DNA of 64,000 bases, from assembly GCA_008360975.2 (NCBI GenBank), contig CM039189.1, forward strand, positions 7,382,056 through 7,446,055, read 5' to 3'. A program made the position numbers and the translations under genes. The DNA comes from Lichenostomus cassidix (Eukaryota; Chordata; Aves; Passeriformes; Meliphagidae). Below, in pieces: positions 13,381 to 27,700 of the stretch. The notes beneath the pieces are model-generated. The model worked only from the letters and a program-made list of their open reading frames with translations. It did no database searches and was not told the DNA's origin. Position 1 is the stretch's first letter. Each line of letters begins with the position of its first letter.

Positions 13381-16300
13381 GCTCATGGGACTTGTGATTA
13401 AGTTAGACATCACTTCTTTGAGCTAAGCCTTATTCTTCCCCATACAGTTTTTATTTTTTAATAGATAGGAACCAGAAGTAGAGATAGGGAAAAGGGAAGA
13501 TGCAAAGCTGAGCAATGAATTAGAGCAGAAACACTGGAGACACAGTCATCTGAACATACACTGGTTACGTACGTTGCCTGCTGAATAAAAGCTTCCAGCC
13601 TCCTGTAATACAACACCTGAAAAACCACTTGATATCCCAGAAGTTGGCCCCACTATGTAACAGGAGATTGCTTGTAAATTTAGAAAAGAAATTGCCAAGC
13701 TACTGAACTACCGTGGGAAACCTGCCAGGGTATCACCTTAAGGAAGGCAGTCCTGGCTACTGGGACTGTGGTTGCTTCTCATTAAATGCACGAACAGCTT
13801 CTGGAATAAGACATTTCTCTGTAGTATTACTCTGGCAGACTGGAATTAAGGAGTCAGAGAGGACAAGCCCTGCTCTCAGCTAGCAGGAACGTGACAGCCA
13901 TTTTCTGGCCCTGCTTTCCCAGCTGCTGGTTGGAAAGGATCACCCAGGCTTCCCCTTACAGGGAATAACTTAAAAAAGCAGGTCTTTTGTCCATAGTTCT
14001 TCCCTGTGCAGTTTATGCATGACAGCAAATCAATCACAGAGAACACATTAGTAAATATATTATTATGAGAGAAACTGTGTGAGTATTTTGCTCATCAGCC
14101 TTTGGGGCAAGAATGCTGACTGGTTTAAATGGCACAGATATGTTGATTTCTAAAGACTGCTACAAGTGAAAAAGCTCAGGTGACACTCAGACACTTCAGT
14201 CCTGTTGATGACCATCCAGATTTCCATAGGGACCAGAAAGAGAAGGACTCAAGACTGCTGCATAAATCACCAAGGACAACCACTTTTCCCAGTTGCACCT
14301 AATGAAGGTGGAGCAATCTCTGACTTCAAGGCTAGGAAGCTACATCTACTGCAGAATCAGGATGTAGCTGGCTGAATTAGGGTGTGCAAATCTTCACATA
14401 TAAACTTGTTCCTTTGTGATGAATGTAATTCGATGAATGTTCTAATTTTTTTTAAGGACTGAAACAAAGATTGTAATTGGTCAGCAGTCAGATTGTCAAA
14501 ACATCCCTTTTGCTCTCTTCACCTAAAAAGCTGACTCAGATTTGTATGGTATTTAAATACTTAATGTTGGCAAACACCAAGAATCAGCCACAAAGAGCTA
14601 CAGAATAAAGTATCAAAAATGGAAGATACTTAAGTACACATTTTCCACAAGGTGAAATGAGCACTTACAGCAGTGACTTCCCTGAGCTGTTCTGGGTGGG
14701 ATAAACTGCACTCTGAAAAGGCCCATTTCTTTCTGAGTTCAGTGATGTTTTTCAGAAGAACTGAGACATTTATCTGCTATTGAAGTTGAATTTTTAAACC
14801 ATTATAGGATTGCCAATGTGGTATGCTTTATCTTTGCTCTTTGCAGGAGAACAAAGTTTTTCTCTTAGGGAAGAGCTATTTCTTTATGTTATTTCAAAGC
14901 TTTTTTAATAAATGATACAGATCCACGTGCTCAGGTTTGGCAGGATCTGTAGTGCAGATTCCTTGGAACTCCTGACTGTTGTCAAAAAACATTGAATTTT
15001 TATGCTTTATGGACTCTACAGATATTGATGGAAATGCAATTTCTTCTGTTAGCTGTCAATGACTCAGCTTAGCTTTGTCCTTGTCATCTGAAGCAGCACA
15101 GAAATAGCAAAAAGAAAGAGAAAAAATTCATTGAACAGACATAAGTACAAAGTGTGACAAAGAGCTGGGAATTTGACAATGGAATGGAAGAGGCAGTTCC
15201 CAACAGCTTTCAGACACTTTCCTTCCCTTTTCCTATACAACCTTCTTTTCCCCTGTACAACCTTTGATCTAAAGCCCTGTACAGAGTTACAGAAGAAGAA
15301 AGGGTATTTGCTGACTGTCCTGCTGTCCCCTTGAAGAGACAAGAGAGTCTCTATGAAATGCTGCAATTACTTTGACAGAGTCAGAAGTGCACTGTGCTCA
15401 CTCTTCAAGTCTAGACACTGCTCTTGAAAACTATCTGGAGAGGCATCCATCAACATGGCTGCAAACATTTGCATCTGCATAGCAGAGCAGAGCAGAGCCT
15501 GAATTTTATCACACACTACAGGATGGCTTGTTAAGCTTATTTAAGTGTGGGATGAAAAAACATATAAGTTAGTTAAAACAAAAATATTTTATATTTCATA
15601 TAGATGACGTGAATGTAACAGAGCAGCTAAGAGTTTTGAGGCTTATGCAAAATGCAGTGAAAAGCTTTCAAGACCATCTGCTCCAGAAGGTTTTCTGCAA
15701 CTCCTGCAGATGTGTTTGTGACACACTAGCCATTTTCCTTGTCTCTTGCTCTCTTCTTTATCACACTGGGATAAAGGCTATTGTACAACTGGAATTCTTT
15801 CTGCCTTTCCTTTTGTTTCAGGATTTCTTTCCCAGAGGTTCTTTCTACTGTTGGGTGAGCCTGATAATGTTATGACATGTCCATAATTTTTCCCATTTAT
15901 TTTGAGACCCAGAATGGGATCTGGAGACCGATTACCATGGCAACCGGTACACAATTTTACTAGATGGAATGGATGCTGTGGGGAGGATACTTGGGTGAAG
16001 AGTGCAATATATGCATAGTTCTGTGGTACTAAAAAGTACAGGAAAAACATGGCTGGAAACTGAACCTTCACACTTGTCCTAGAATGAAAGAGATATACGA
16101 GCCCTACAGGCAGCAGTCTGACAGACACAAGTGTTCTTTTATACTTTTTAAATATAGCCCTTCTCTTGATGTTCACTTATTGCCCTCCTTTGTTGTGTTA
16201 CTTTAAACAGTTTTCTGACTTTTAACATCCCATCTGCACCCTTCCTCATATTCAGTGGCACAGGACTTTCAATGGCACAGGTTTTCAGTGTGCTGCCACC

Positions 16301-17832
16301 ATGTTAGGGAGAGCATTCCCAAGAAGCCATAGAGGCAACTTGTCACTTTTCTTCAAAGCTGACATTCATGTAAAAGCTTTGATAAAAGACTGACAGACTG
16401 AGGCTGGTGCCACTTATGATGAGGCAACAAAGAAAGTTTATTTCATCAGCTGTATCTGCTGTTGTCTCTCATTTCATTTTTGAGAAGGAACTGCCTTTAT
16501 GCACACTGCCTCTATCACATCACACCAGCAGTTAGCTTTTCTCCATGACAAAGGTTTCTGAGAGTTCCAGCAAGGCAAACAAAAATTACATGTGACCTCT
16601 CTCCCACAGCCCCTCTGGCTTTCTGCATTGCATCCTCCACCCACTAGCACACACAAGCCCTCATAAGTACTGAAAGCAGACAAAACTGTATGAGCTATGT
16701 GATAGCTGCCAGCAAGCACCAGAGCTTCAAAGGCAGTCAAAGTCACAGTTTTCATCTCTGTTATGCACACAGTCTACTCTGGAAAATGTTTCTGATGCTG
16801 TTACAGGTATTATTACCATGATGGCAAACTACCTTCAGCATCAGCATCAGAATGTCCTGCAACTTCTACCCTTAATGAAATACTCCCCACCCAAAAAGGG
16901 TAAGAGTTTTCTGCTAGTCATATTGCAGGACAAGGATGGCATCCTATGACTGAAGATCCTTCTACGTTTTAAGTGTCCAAGTGTGGCTTTCCATGTGAGA
17001 GCCGCTGGGTAATCCAAATTCCTAGCTGTGGCAGGAAATGAGCCAGCAGGGATAGCTGAGTCTGAAAAAGATGGGCTACTTCAAGACACTTCCCAGTGGA
17101 ACTCTGAAGGGAGCCACTGTCTCTCACTGAGAAGCAATCCTGTTCCCTGAGAGGTCTACTTTGAGTCTTGTGGCTCTTGGCAACACAAAAATTTTGCTGT
17201 GAGGCAGAGAGGGTTGGGAAAGTAGGCCACTCCCTCAAAGAAGTCTTTTGCTAGTCTAGAAATATCATTAGATGTGAAATCACATTCTTAACTTATGTTG
17301 GCAAGTGATTAGGGCAGACCCAGCATGAGGCTGCCAATTGCAATATGTCAGAGTTCATAGGAATAACTTGGGTAGGCTTCATTTCTTTAACAATGCATTG
17401 CAACCCATGGGTCATGTGTCTGCCAGACTCCAGCATCTGAATCTGCATCCCTGACATCTGAGCAGCCACTGGCTGACATTCAATACTGCTCCACTGAGCT
17501 TACTAACTCTCACTACTTGTCCTGCTGAACTTTTTGTGGCCACTCCATCCATTACAGCTACCCAAAGGGGCAGGAAATCAATGCTGGTATCAAGCAAATG
17601 CAAATTCTGAGTCAGCCACATGGAGCAAAGGAATCACAGCTTCCAAATACGGCATGAGGCACAACGTGGAAGAGGAGAATTGTGGTTAACACAGCCCTGA
17701 ATATTTCTGGGCATTTTACCCAGCACAGCAGGAGCGTCTTCAGATGAATGAACTGGGTTCCTGACACTGTGTGTATAAATTTTCAAGTGGGTTTTACTGT
17801 CTCCTTTCTCCAGAGGAAACAAGGGCCACGAT

Positions 17833-17868
17833 AGACACACACACACAAACACACACATACACACACTC
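17833..17868 (+). repeat. (CA)n microsatellite
   Basis: Interrupted (AC)n run with an AAAC and an ATAC interruption. A similar interrupted (AC)n tract is at 42955-42990 and a short pure one at 39603-39616. Confidence 0.88.
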
Positions 17869-20800
17869 CCTTCAAAAAAATCAGTAACAGAAATACACAC
17901 AGACAGAAGTCCCCAAGATCAGCCTGTTGATGTAAACCATAATAGAAAACACATTCTGGTTTGTGGAAGATTCTCTGGAGACTTGCAAGAAAAAAAAGTA
18001 TGCACACTTTCTGTCTACTATTTTTAAACCTCAATTTCAAATGGATACTCAAGGTCACCTAAGCTGAGCTTTGACAGATGCAATGTTTAACTGATTGGAA
18101 AGAAAACAGCAGGGCGAGATGTGGCAGCAATAAAATACCAGCATTCCCTTGTCAGGCCTTCAGGATTGCTCAGTGCCTGTAGCTGGATGATACACTTTGT
18201 GGACCAGCCATCTGGTGAGAGAGTCCTTGGATTTAGGAGGATCTGTCAGGTTATTGGTTTCTCCAAGCTCTTCCTGGGATCAGGAAAGAAGATGCTGACA
18301 ACCCATGGATGCTTTGTGCAAAAATGTAGCATTTCATTGGTAACACACATGGTAAAGTTCATCCACAGAGAGCAGAGAAAAGATTTGGAAATGACACTTG
18401 GCAGCTCTGTAATACCACCAGCCCCTTCACCTTTTCCCTTGAGTCTGTATCTTCCTGCTGCTGGGGTTATTGTCAAGGTACAAAGCATAAACTCAAAGAA
18501 TCCAATGATATCGCCATACAGTCAGCCTGCTTTTTTGGCAATGTTCAAATCCAGAAGGTTGAAAACGTTCTTGGGAGTTGTAAAATCCTAATTTTAGGGA
18601 CAGTGCTAGCAAATGTCTTTTTAGGCTATTTTCTTAATCATCTGGATAATGCCTCTTTGCCGTTCTGCATCTTTAGTTAAAATGCCTGTGGAAAACTTGG
18701 GAGAAAAAGATATTTCTGCTAAAAGTGTCACTGATCTCACAAAATGCTTTACAGCTGCCACTGCCACCACAAGGGAAATCAGTGGTGAAATACAGACTAA
18801 AAACTGAATCTTCCAAAGTCCCAGCTAGCATACTGTCATGAAGAATCCTTTCCTCATGACCAGTCTGATATTCTTTATAACTGCCATAAAAGTAAAAAAA
18901 AAAAAGAAAAAAAAGTAGGAAAATTCCAACCGTCTTTAAAAGTACAAAAGGCTTTTTTTTCTTTTGATTTTCAAACCTAGATCAAAAAGATTACTCTGTG
19001 ATTTAAACATATTGCAGTTTTGCAGCCAGCAGTGAAAGCATTAAAAAGAGAGTATTTCTGTCCTAAATGTCTGTGAATTTACCATCTGCAGAGAGGAAAA
19101 GGCTCAGTTGCCCTCACAGTTCACATACCAATGGCCTGCTTCTGCCTCAAACTAAATTCCATTAGATTTCCACCACTGTCCAGTGAGGCCAGTGCTGTTC
19201 CCTAAATATCTATCCAACATGGAAAAAAAGTCAGTCAAGAATTTACTCAGTACAAAAAAAGTCCACCCCCCCCACCCTACAGTGTTAAAATTTACTAATA
19301 CTATGTACTGAAGGCTTGCTAAATCCCAAATGGATTTGGGATATTTTCCCTCATTATGAGGGATCACTATGATCTTTTTCCCACCTCAAGCCTCACACAG
19401 GATGTAAAAGATCTTTGGTCAGTAAGCTGAAAATTATAATTGTTAACATTTTTAATCTTCTTCCAGCAGGTGGAGGTAGATGTGTGTTAGATTTTCCTTT
19501 GGGAAAACAAGTGAGATCTATAGCTCAGAAAGCAATTTTATGTGCATCTAAACAACTGTTTGCAATATTTGCTATATGATCCCTTTATCTATTACTCTCT
19601 TTTGTTTTCTTCTCAAAAGAAGGAGAAATTGAGAGAATGAAAATGAAAAATATTTCTGCATTTGGAATGTGAAAATACCTTGTCTCCCTTGAAACTTAAA
19701 AAATCCCATGTGGATACAGTTAAAAGCTCATCACAAAGTTGAAAAAGTTCCTATTACTCTTTATTTGTTGTCTCTAACTTTCAGTTTTTTCCAGAGTCTC
19801 AATTTGGAGATGGAAAGTCAGCACTGTGCTGGAAAACTCCTTTTTCCATAGGCCTTCTGCCTTACAAACAAGGGCCAAATGTTTGAGGTAAGAGCTTGAT
19901 CACATCTGGAAAGCCCATGTGAAGCTTTCTTGACAGGCTTCTTCCCTTGGCCTCACCCTTTGCTCTAAACACTGATGGGAAGGAAGAGTTTCAGGACACA
20001 TTCTCCATGTGGGTTTCCTCAGACAGCCTTTCCTCAGAGCTTCACCAGGAGATTTTTGGTGTCTGGGCACATGCAGGAAAGGAATCACAGACTTTGTGGG
20101 GAGCACACAAGGGGCGCTTTCTCTGAACAGAATTCACCGGATGTGGAAGGGCCTCTCCACTAATGACTCAGATGCTCAACTGCAAACATTCCTATCCCAT
20201 GTTGATCAGATAATGATCTTTAAAAAATTGTAGCTGCCATCCCAATGGAGAGCAGAGGAAGACGAAGACTCAGATTCCTGGAGGATTTGTGTTCCAACCG
20301 GAAGGAACCCCTGACTTGTCAAAGGGATTAGGGTGAGCCTAACAAGGCTCATCCACATCTTCTCATGGAAGTTATTTGAGTTCATTTGGGGCAATGAGGA
20401 TTTTTCTCATTGGGTTTCATTTGCAGCCCCCTTTTGATAAGGGCTTTCCCTGGAAAACCTCAGTTGTCAGGGTTAATGGCTTAAGCAGTGTTGATAGATT
20501 CTGTTTATGTTGGGTGAGGAGGTTCAGGTGGCCTAGTCTAATGTAAGCTTTCCGTCAACTGTAAACAGCAGCTTTTTATGTCAAAGCTGTGTTTCTGCCT
20601 TTTGACAAAGCATTAACAGACCTATGAAAGGAAGAACCCTGGGTGAGGACAGTAGGAAGAGCAGAGAGGTTTAATAGGTCATTTGCACCGCAAGTTGTGA
20701 TAAGTTGATAAAGGAGCTTGTCTTCTCTGCCAAGGCCCCAGAGAGAGTTCACATCCACCATATTCTGGCTCCTGTTCTCAGTTCTACCCCAAGAGCTGGA

Positions 20801-22514
20801 GAGAAATTTGTGGTGGTGTCTCTGCCAGCTGGGAGGAAAAGTCTTTCTGCTGTTGCTGCTTAGACCTCCCCAATCTTACAGTGAGCTAGGGGAGGTTCTG
20901 CCTTTGACCACAGCCTTTTCCTGCGGCACTCATGTAGAAATGGCTTGGCTGAAATTGGCCCTGCCTGGGAAAATATTTCCTGTATGGATTCACAGGAAGC
21001 TTCCCATGTGTTGTCTGTAAGCAGAGCTATTCCTAGCCTGACAGCTTTGTGATGACAATCAGACTAAATTAAGACTTACTCTATGCCTGTGGTCTGGCAT
21101 TAGGACATGACACCTTGGCTGGTATCTTCATTAGCTGGTCCCACCCAGAAATGAGACAGATCCAAGACTCTTTGGCTTACAGGGAGGAGGATTGGCCACT
21201 GGCCCAAGCTAAGAGCAGAGTGAATGTGGAGCTGTATATCACGTGGAGCAGGAACACCAGCTTTCCTCTCACATTCCCAACCTTGGTGACTGGCTGTGCA
21301 GATAGGGGTAATGCTACAAGGCAAATTCTTTGCTCCAGGAGCCCAGATCAAACTGGTCCATGGGCCAAAAATATTGACCCTTCTGCATAAGGATGAACAT
21401 TCAGTCAGGAAAGGCAGTGTGAGCCTAAGTATCCTCCTAGGAGCAGGAGAGGAAGGCCACTGTGGGAGATGAGATTAATTCTATCCAGAACAAATTAGAG
21501 GGGGTAGGATAAGGAAGAAGGTCTATAGGAATTTTAAGGTTAACTTACTGAACTTGATGTCCTGTAAAGAGGTCATCCATACACTAAAAACCTTGTGATG
21601 AAAAGCCAGGTTGTCAGCAACATCATTTACTCTTTTACCACAGCCACCAGAAAAGATAAACATAGTCCTTGTTTTAGAGGGAATAGTGTGATCTTGCTTG
21701 TGTAATCCAAGGACCCCATTACCTTTAACCTGGGAGCATCTCAGGAGCTTTAATACACAGGGACCCATTCAAAGGATGAGGACTTTCAAATTCTGTTTAA
21801 ATGTGATAATATGTAAATAACTTCGATTGGATGTGGCAAAGTGAAAAAGTACTTGGGTCTGTTCTAGACTTCTTTTTGTGCTGTAGCAAAAACCTCAGGA
21901 GAGAAATGAGAGTTGAGCAGTGTGTGACAATATTCAATTACTGGATGCAGGTACCAGGATTAGAGAAAAATCAGAGTCCAAAGGGTTTTACTGAGCTCAC
22001 ACATCACAGTCTTGCTGATTGTGGAGCAATACTGCTTCCCAGGGAGGTCTTGCCTAGCTCTGCTCTACCAAAGAAGTCCCAAGCCCAGACTGCCTCTTGC
22101 ATCTCTTTCTCATTGCTGGGATCTTTTCTATCACCTGCAGGCCTTCAGGATAAGATGGAACTTATCTTTATAACCATTTATTAATGTTGTCGACTGATGA
22201 ACTGGCAGGAGAACAATCTGGCAGAGCAGTGAGTCTGCTGAGAAACGACCAGTGGGAGGGCTGGGTGAGACAGCAGTGGACTGTAATCAGGCTTGCACCA
22301 TCTGATTTTGCTTCTTTTATGCTGACAGATTCTTGGCTCAGACCCAGTAACTCACAGAGGGTAAAGGATGGCAGCTAATATTTTGGCATGGGAATTAGCA
22401 GAGCATTGCACAATGTCAGAGAACCATCATCTCAGAGGGCCACAAGGTGGTAAAAATGTGGCTTACAGGGTTAAGCCATGTTATAATGAACTTGCTCTGC
22501 CAGTCCAAAGCAGC

Positions 22515-22655
22515 TGAAAAGTCTGTTATCTCCATTTATTAGTTTAATCTTTTAATCCACCTTGCTGTCCAATTAGATTAATGAAACAAAAATCCCATTT
22601 ACAGCTTGACCTGTGTTATCACGCTTATAACATGGGAATAAATGTATTTGTGAAA
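22515..22655. promoter_or_regulatory. Candidate enhancer: TAAT-core cluster
   Basis: Contains TTTAATCTTTTAATCCAC (the TAATCC word is the K50 OTX/PITX-type site), CCAATTAGATTAATGAAAC with overlapping homeodomain cores, and ATTAGTTTAATC, all within 140 bp, with no repeat similarity. Motif density alone is weak evidence in AT-rich DNA. Confidence 0.25.
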
Positions 22656-23344
22656 GGGGTGTGGAAGTTCCTGGGTGAGGACTGCCGTAGGGTTTATTTA
22701 GTGAGGGCTGAGTAGCTCATTAGTGACCTGAAGAGCATAGGAGGGCTTGTGGGACTAACCCACTGTCATAAGACAAGGTGATGTTCCTGCTATGACGCTG
22801 CCTAACAAAAATTTTAATAGTTCAAAGGAAAATTTATTACTTTGCTCAAGTGCTCCTGAACTCACAGATTGTTTTAAAAAATATATAATGGTGGAGACTA
22901 AAGTGCTTTATATATTAAGAAATAGATCTGCTTGCAAGCAGGATCTGTGATAACTATTTAATGAAAACCAGCTAAATGCTTTGCTGGTGCATCCATAGGA
23001 CTTCCCTTAAATTGCTAGAGGTGTTCAGATGAGTTTCCCTGACAAGGACTGACACTCTTTTTCTCTTTTCTTGGGCCAGATTCTGGTCCCACGAATTACC
23101 CTCCAGACCATTTTGACTTCAATAACCTTCTTGACTAGTGAGACTGCTTATGGAGAATGGCCAATGATAAAACACCCTTGACACCTGGGACTTTTAGAAG
23201 TCAACAGGATTGAAAGAGAAACTAGTCACCAGAGAAAGACTTTTCTGAAAGGACTCCCATGCTCCATTTCACACAGCGCCTGAGGTGCTTATGTCTATCT
23301 CAGCATCAAATTAAAATTTGCTCTGTGTGCTAAAACATAGGTAG

Positions 23345-23550
23345 GGAGGCAAGGGTGGTTAAGGCACTCATCAGGATTTGGGAGGGCTGTGTTTAATTCT
23401 CTGCTCTAAGACTGGTTCCCTGCATGACCCTGAGGCAGTCCCTCAACCCTGCAGTGTTTCATTTGTAAAATGGGCAGGGTATCACAGAGCTCCTCCACAG
23501 GAATGCAGCAAGGAGAAAGTGTTAGACACTAGGTTGTTTCTAATGTCCTG
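23345..23550 (+). mobile_element. MIR-like (amniote CORE-SINE) element
   Basis: Shows the MIR order: a tRNA-derived head (GGTGGTTAAGGCACTCATCA), then GTGTTTAATTCTCTGCTCT, CATGACCCTGAGGCAGTCCC, CAGTGTTTCATTTGTAAAAT and GGGCAGGGTATCACAGAG. This matches MIR text such as GGTTCAATTCC..TGACCTTGGGCAAGTCAC..CAGTTTCCTCATCTGTAAAATGGG. One of the better preserved old SINEs in the window. Confidence 0.75.
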
Positions 23551-24167
23551 GTAAAGATAAGATACCATGGAAGCCATAAGAGCTTACAATCAATTGAAAC
23601 AAAGCTCTGGAACTTCTCTGTGTTTCTTTACTTCCCTCTGAGCATTATCTGCATTAATAGGTGAGGGCACTTGAAAGGTAAACTATATTTTACCAGTCCC
23701 TCAACTCTTGCCACTTGTCCTTTGGCCCCAAAGTCTTACTGCTACATCTGAAATACTATGTAGTAAATCTACTCTGAACCACATTTTTTTAGTCACTCTG
23801 TACCCTGTGATCTCTGAACTAACATCTGTCAGGGGCTGCTGCTTTGGTCAAAGCCACAGGAACATGAGGTAACACACAGCTTTCTCATTCTGAAAACCTG
23901 GTATGGGAATGACATGAGCTCACCCACCACTTTTGCACTGAGTAAACAGCCTGCAAATGGAATTTAAAAAAAAAAGTGCTTATGGTTGCAAAGGATTCTG
24001 GGAAAAGCTTTAAAAAAGCCATAGTGGTGAACTGTTTCTAGCCAAGTTTTTGGCAGTCACATTATTTGAAGATAAACCTTGCCCCTGCAGACTTCAGTAT
24101 TTTGAAACAAGTATTTTCTGGCCCAGGAAATTTCTCACAGAGGCTGATTAGATGACCTGTAACCTGT

Positions 24168-24240
24168 AAAATCATAGAATAATTTAGACTGGATTGCACC
24201 TTTGGTGGTTTCTGGTCCAATTCACACCACAAGGCTTTTA
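24168..24240 (-). mobile_element. CR1 3' tail fragment (minus strand)
   Basis: AAATCATAGAATAATTTAGA followed by a decayed GGTCCAATTCACACC is the reverse complement of a CR1 3' terminus. It is short and diverged. Confidence 0.6.
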
Positions 24241-24561
24241 TGGGTTCCACCAGGACCTGTCTGGAGGAAAAGGAAAAATAATATGATGGAGATGGCTTTG
24301 GAAACTGTAAATAGCAATATCTTTGATGATTATGATGGTTTTATTGCTTTTCCTGTTAGGGAAATTACTAAAGGTGTCTTCACAAGGCACCAACATCTAG
24401 TGGGTTGGAAACAAGGTATTAACAGTCTTGGCTCTGTTTTGAATCTACATTCTCTTGCTGTATAACACTGAACAGGAAAACTGTTCTTTTTGAATTGCCT
24501 AATGAAAATGCTATCATCCTCTTCAACAGCAGTTACAGAGATCTGTGTTCACTGGATAAAA

Positions 24562-24740
24562 AAACTTTCCAGGAGTCAGGAATCCTGATTCCAGCTCAGA
24601 TCCTGGCTTGCTCTGTCACCTCAGACAATTTACTTCTGTCTCCTCCTTTTCCTCTCATCTGCAGGATGTCCTTTGTAATGTACTGATGAAGATCTCCACA
24701 AGTGAACTTTGGAAATAAAAGTTACTATCATAATTGAGGG
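24562..24740 (+). mobile_element. MIR-like SINE fragment
   Basis: CAGGAGTCAGGAATCCTGAT, CAGATCCTGGCTTGCTCTGT, CACCTCAGACAATTTACTTC and ATCTGCAGGATGTCC follow the MIR consensus, with a tail (GATGAAGATCTCC..TTACTATCATAATT) like its 3' end. Confidence 0.68.
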
Positions 24741-27700
24741 TGTATTTAGTCCTGCTTGAATGACTGAATGCTTGATTTAAAAACTCAGGAAAACATAATG
24801 TTTTCTTTAAACAAAGTCACATGAAAGCTACCAGAGAAGCAGTATTTTTAGTTTTTAGGAGGTATTTACCTGAATTCTACTTTATTAGGAAAGTTCTAAG
24901 TTTAATGAAGCCCAAGCTCAAGGTTTGGTCAATCAAGCACATTGGCCCTGCTGTTTGCAAATCACAGATACTTCTTGCAAGCTGACCATAGTGAGATGGT
25001 GCCTTCCAAACAGGGGGCTCTGAGCACAGCCTGACTGTGCTCTGTCTGCTGGGTTCACTCAGGTGTTAGGGACAAGCAGCAGGTGGCAGCCTAGAAGGAG
25101 TAATTAGCAGAGAAAATGGGTGATAAGTTTCTATTTTTCTTTAACATGCAGTTTGACTCAACAAGTAAATGCCACTGGGGAAGAGCTCTCAGATCCTACA
25201 TCTTCAAATGTGCTGAGGGTAGGCTCTGCTCTTTGGAGGAAGATGGACACAAAATTAACTGGCTTAAGTTCTGTTTTGAAGCTGATTTCATACGTGGGAA
25301 CAGCACAATCTGTCATTACGCCTGAGTTGGCACAGAAATCCTGAGCAAAGAAATGGGAGAACTCCCCTGCCCCATGTAAATGAAATCCTAGCACTCTCCT
25401 TCAGTCCAGACAGAGGACATTGTTGCAGAGTGACTGCGTGACCAGGTCTAGAACATGCTCCTTTTCTAGAACATAAACCAGCCATTTCCAGATGGTGGAA
25501 GAACAAAGACCATAATTGGATCTCACTGTTTGTGGTTTCATTTTCTCCCCTCCCTTTGCTTTCTAATGAGACTCAGCAATTTGGAGAGTTTGTGGACACA
25601 ATGTTCACTGGAGGAGCTTTCATTTCATGGTTACCCATTTGTGCTCATTGCCAACTTTACAGCTAATTGAAACAAAACTGAGCTTGTAGATTAAATGGCA
25701 ACCCCTGGGATTTGTTTCTGCAATTACCAGCACTCCTCCTCGACAGATTCTAATTCAATACCAAGTTCCTAGACCCACATGCAGAAAACACTGTGAAAAA
25801 TCCCAGTGCCTGGATGACATCACAGTTAACTCTGTCCAGTCCAATTCAGCCCCTGCAGTCCATGACAACTGTCGGTGAAATCATGGCCTGTTCAAATCTG
25901 GGAAATCTGCCACCAGCTTTGTATAGTTAGATGAAGGCTAGGATTTCACCTTGGAAGACTGCAGGAACTCTTTTTTTCTTGACAGCACCACGTTTCCAGC
26001 TTCACAGCTTGCCTTGCAATGGCTAAAGTTTTACAGAGTGTATTTTCCCTCAGTGTGGTCAAAGCTATTCATGCAATTCATAAAAACACATGCTCAGCTT
26101 TGGAGCGTAACCTTTTCCAAGCCCCTTGCAGATACCTTGTACCCAGACTGAATTCCCTGGGTGAGAAAAAGAGGGCTACAAAATGCAGCATTTGCAAAAA
26201 AAGCTTTTTGAAAGTAGTTTCCAGGGGTTAAAAAAGAAACCAGTCACCTCTGACCTATTTTCACCAAGAGATATTCCATCTGAAAAGCATTCACAGGCCA
26301 GGGGATGAATACGTGGCTAAGCAGATTCACAATGAGATACCAGGAAAGCTAAAAGTTGGCTTTTGCTGTATCTTCACATTGGCAGAGAAAGCTGGAGAGG
26401 ACGCACGCTGACTGGCAAGGATTCCTACTACCATATCTGTTTCCATGGTGTAAAGCAAAATTTATCTGCCAACTCACTGACAAACTTTCTCCACTTCTAA
26501 TTCAATTGAGCCTGCTTTCATTCCAGACAGTGCAGCTGGAGAGTTAACATGATAGAGCAGAAACCAGCCATATCAGGTTCTGGATCACCTTTTCTTGCCC
26601 TCTTTCAGCTCACCAGTAAGAATGCAAGCATGGAACAAACGCTAAACTTTTCTAAGTGATGCTACAAGCCGAACAACCCTCAGCTTGGCCCTGGGAAACT
26701 GGCAGTTTCCATCCAGCTTTTTTCACTGAACATCCAAGGATATAATAAAGGTGGAATAAGAGATATGGGGGGAAATGGCTGGACAGCTTCTGTGTGAGAA
26801 TGGATTAAGGGGCTTGAGGGTAGAAAAGAAAACAGATATGCTCAATCCCTTTAAAACTCAAGGGAGCATTGTGTAAGCAGTGAGGGATGGACAGCACCTT
26901 GCAAATTCCAAGAGGAGTTTGATACCAGATAGAATAAGCTGGAGTTGTGTACAGAGTGGAAGAGGGGAGAGAGGCCTTTACAGAGTTACTGAGGTTGTTA
27001 AACTCTGGAGCTCTCTGCCACGTGTCAGCCCTTTACATGGGCCCAAAAGTTAGACAAAAGCATAGAAGAGAAATCAATTGGAGAGGTACCAAAACACAGT
27101 AGATACCACTTCTGGCGCAATGTCTCTGAATGACAATTTTCCAGAAGCTGAGGAACAACACCTTGGAGAACTCTGAGTATCATCTGTCTTGTTTTTATAC
27201 TTTTCCCTGGACATCTGCCATAAACTACCAGTGCAGAGAGCATCCTTAAAAAACTGGGTATAAGAAGATAAAAACTGCCAGCCTGTATCCATCTATGCTC
27301 AGAACCAGACAGTTACTAATGCTACAAGCAGGATTATACGAAAGAAATACAGCCCTGATTCTCTCAGCAACTGTCCCCTACACTCAGGTTCTCACAATCT
27401 CCAGGGTAATGACACTCTTGAGATGGAGACTTACAGGTGTTTTCTTTGACAGATTTTAAAAGTGACTGAACAGCACTAATGGAAGGAAATGCACCTGTGA
27501 TTTCAGTTGTTACATGAGTTCAGCTGCCTGACCATCTCTGCCTTCCTGTCTATCCTTTCTGAAGATTATCTGACACAATGAATTACAATGATGATGGAGA
27601 GCTCAGTGATGCCACATTTCTCCACATCTTGTGGAAATAGTCAGGTAGAAGGGAATTAAATCTTATTAGCTCTCCCGGGGAGAGAAATCATGCTCAGCCT

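Larger units (their letters stand above)
13381..23344. other. Intergenic, no recognised gene
   Basis: Ordinary AT-rich DNA with the (CA)n at 17.83 kb and the TAAT-core cluster at 22.5 kb. An open frame of 156 codons at 18121-18591 (+) starts at GTG and has no recognisable domain, so it is treated as chance. Confidence 0.55.

Noticed and set aside
18121..18591. 156-codon + frame
   Set aside because: Starts at GTG, no recognisable domain, no flanking splice or promoter signals; the size is expected occasionally by chance.
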